Source: Treponema sp.
GTDB lineage: Bacteria; Spirochaetota; Spirochaetia; Treponematales; Breznakiellaceae
Direction of reading: 5' to 3'
NCBI GenBank assembly: GCA_031258505.1
Contig: JAIRMT010000100.1
Location: 1 to 5,822, forward strand
Length of the DNA: 5,822 nucleotides
This document shows positions 5,638 through 5,822 of the stretch, piece by piece. The position numbers and the translations under genes are program-made. The first letter of the stretch is position 1. Every line of letters begins with the position of its first letter. The notes beneath the pieces were generated by a model. The model saw only the letters and a list, made by a program, of their open reading frames with translations. It was not told the origin of the DNA and ran no database searches.

Positions 5638-5822
5638 TTACCATTTCCTCGCCTCAAATCCATTAGGTATACCAGCCACTTCTACAGAATCCCCCGACTG
5701 TATCACAACATACAACCCTTTCTTTTGTGCGTAGCGGCACACACTTTCAGGAACGATTGCCCCGGCCACAGCCCCAACCAAACGCCGTTTGTCGCCGCGC
5801 TTATCCATGTGAAGACGTATCT
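5638..5822 (-). CDS. C-terminus of a DUF3782 / PD-(D/E)XK-like protein (cut by window edge)
   Basis: Sixty residues plus stop, entering from the right edge. They begin IRLHMDKRGDKRRLVGAVAG and continue through IVPESVCRYAQKKGLYVVIQ to a final GFEARKW. The pattern has a helix ending in RGDKR, a hydrophobic strand with Gly/Ala (LVGAVAGAIVPE), a helix, then GLYVVIQSGD and a short positive tail. It matches the end of a family that I recall as abundant in treponemes and cyanobacteria, annotated as DUF3782 or as a restriction-endonuclease-like PD-(D/E)XK fold. The catalytic part would lie upstream, outside the window, so activity cannot be judged. The tail looks undamaged. Such genes are often multicopy and of unknown function. 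The protein would be cytoplasmic. Confidence 0.6.
   Translation of the reverse strand, partial: IRLHMDKRGDKRRLVGAVAGAIVPESVCRYAQKKGLYVVIQSGDSVEVAGIPNGFEARKW

Noticed and set aside
5282..5734. 150-codon plus-strand open frame after the transporter
   Set aside because: It runs antisense to the recognisable LRR remnant and the right-edge gene tail. It has no ribosome binding site, and its translation resembles no family.
1..5822. CRISPR array, tRNA, rRNA, insertion sequence or phage attachment site
   Set aside because: No regularly spaced direct repeats, cloverleaf-like segments, rRNA motifs, transposase motifs or long terminal inverted repeats were seen on reading through both strands.

Overview
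The window most resembles a chromosomal segment from a spirochaete, probably a treponeme of moderate GC. This rests on recalled protein families, not on any search. The FtsH sequence has a GKSR-type segment after Walker B. An MscS channel is preceded by a DUF432-like protein. There is a decayed N-terminus of a BspA-type leucine-rich-repeat protein (ADFRYTVSN...VTITG...YTGSAK). The 3' edge holds the C-terminus of a family, common in treponemes, that I recall as DUF3782 or PD-(D/E)XK-like.

Layout: positions 1-259 hold no gene I can identify, only short open stretches in different frames that could be the decayed end of something upstream. A tight plus-strand gene cluster follows: a DUF432-like protein (260-1015), a small MscS-type mechanosensitive channel (1031-1918) and the membrane AAA+ zinc protease FtsH (1931-3847). 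The gaps between them are 15 and 12 bases, so they are probably co-transcribed. A 132-base gap (3848-3979) then carries a good sigma70-like promoter whose -35 overlaps the ftsH stop codon. Just downstream are two inverted repeats built from the same heptamer, TTCATCA/TGATGAA, followed by a strong ribosome binding site. This serves an ArsB/NhaD-superfamily (P-protein-like) membrane transporter (3980-5260), which therefore looks separately controlled.

The last 560 bases read on the minus strand: the intact C-terminus of a gene entering from the right edge (5638-5822), then a twice-frameshifted and truncated remnant of a leucine-rich-repeat surface protein (5268-5450). The remnant converges on the transporter gene.

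Functionally the intact genes all concern the inner membrane: pressure relief (MscS), protein quality control (FtsH) and solute or ion transport. The most unusual items are the grouping of DUF432, MscS and FtsH, the four-copy heptamer arrangement between promoter and transporter, and the LRR pseudogene. I did not find convincing evidence of a wholly new system such as a defence island, CRISPR array or retron.
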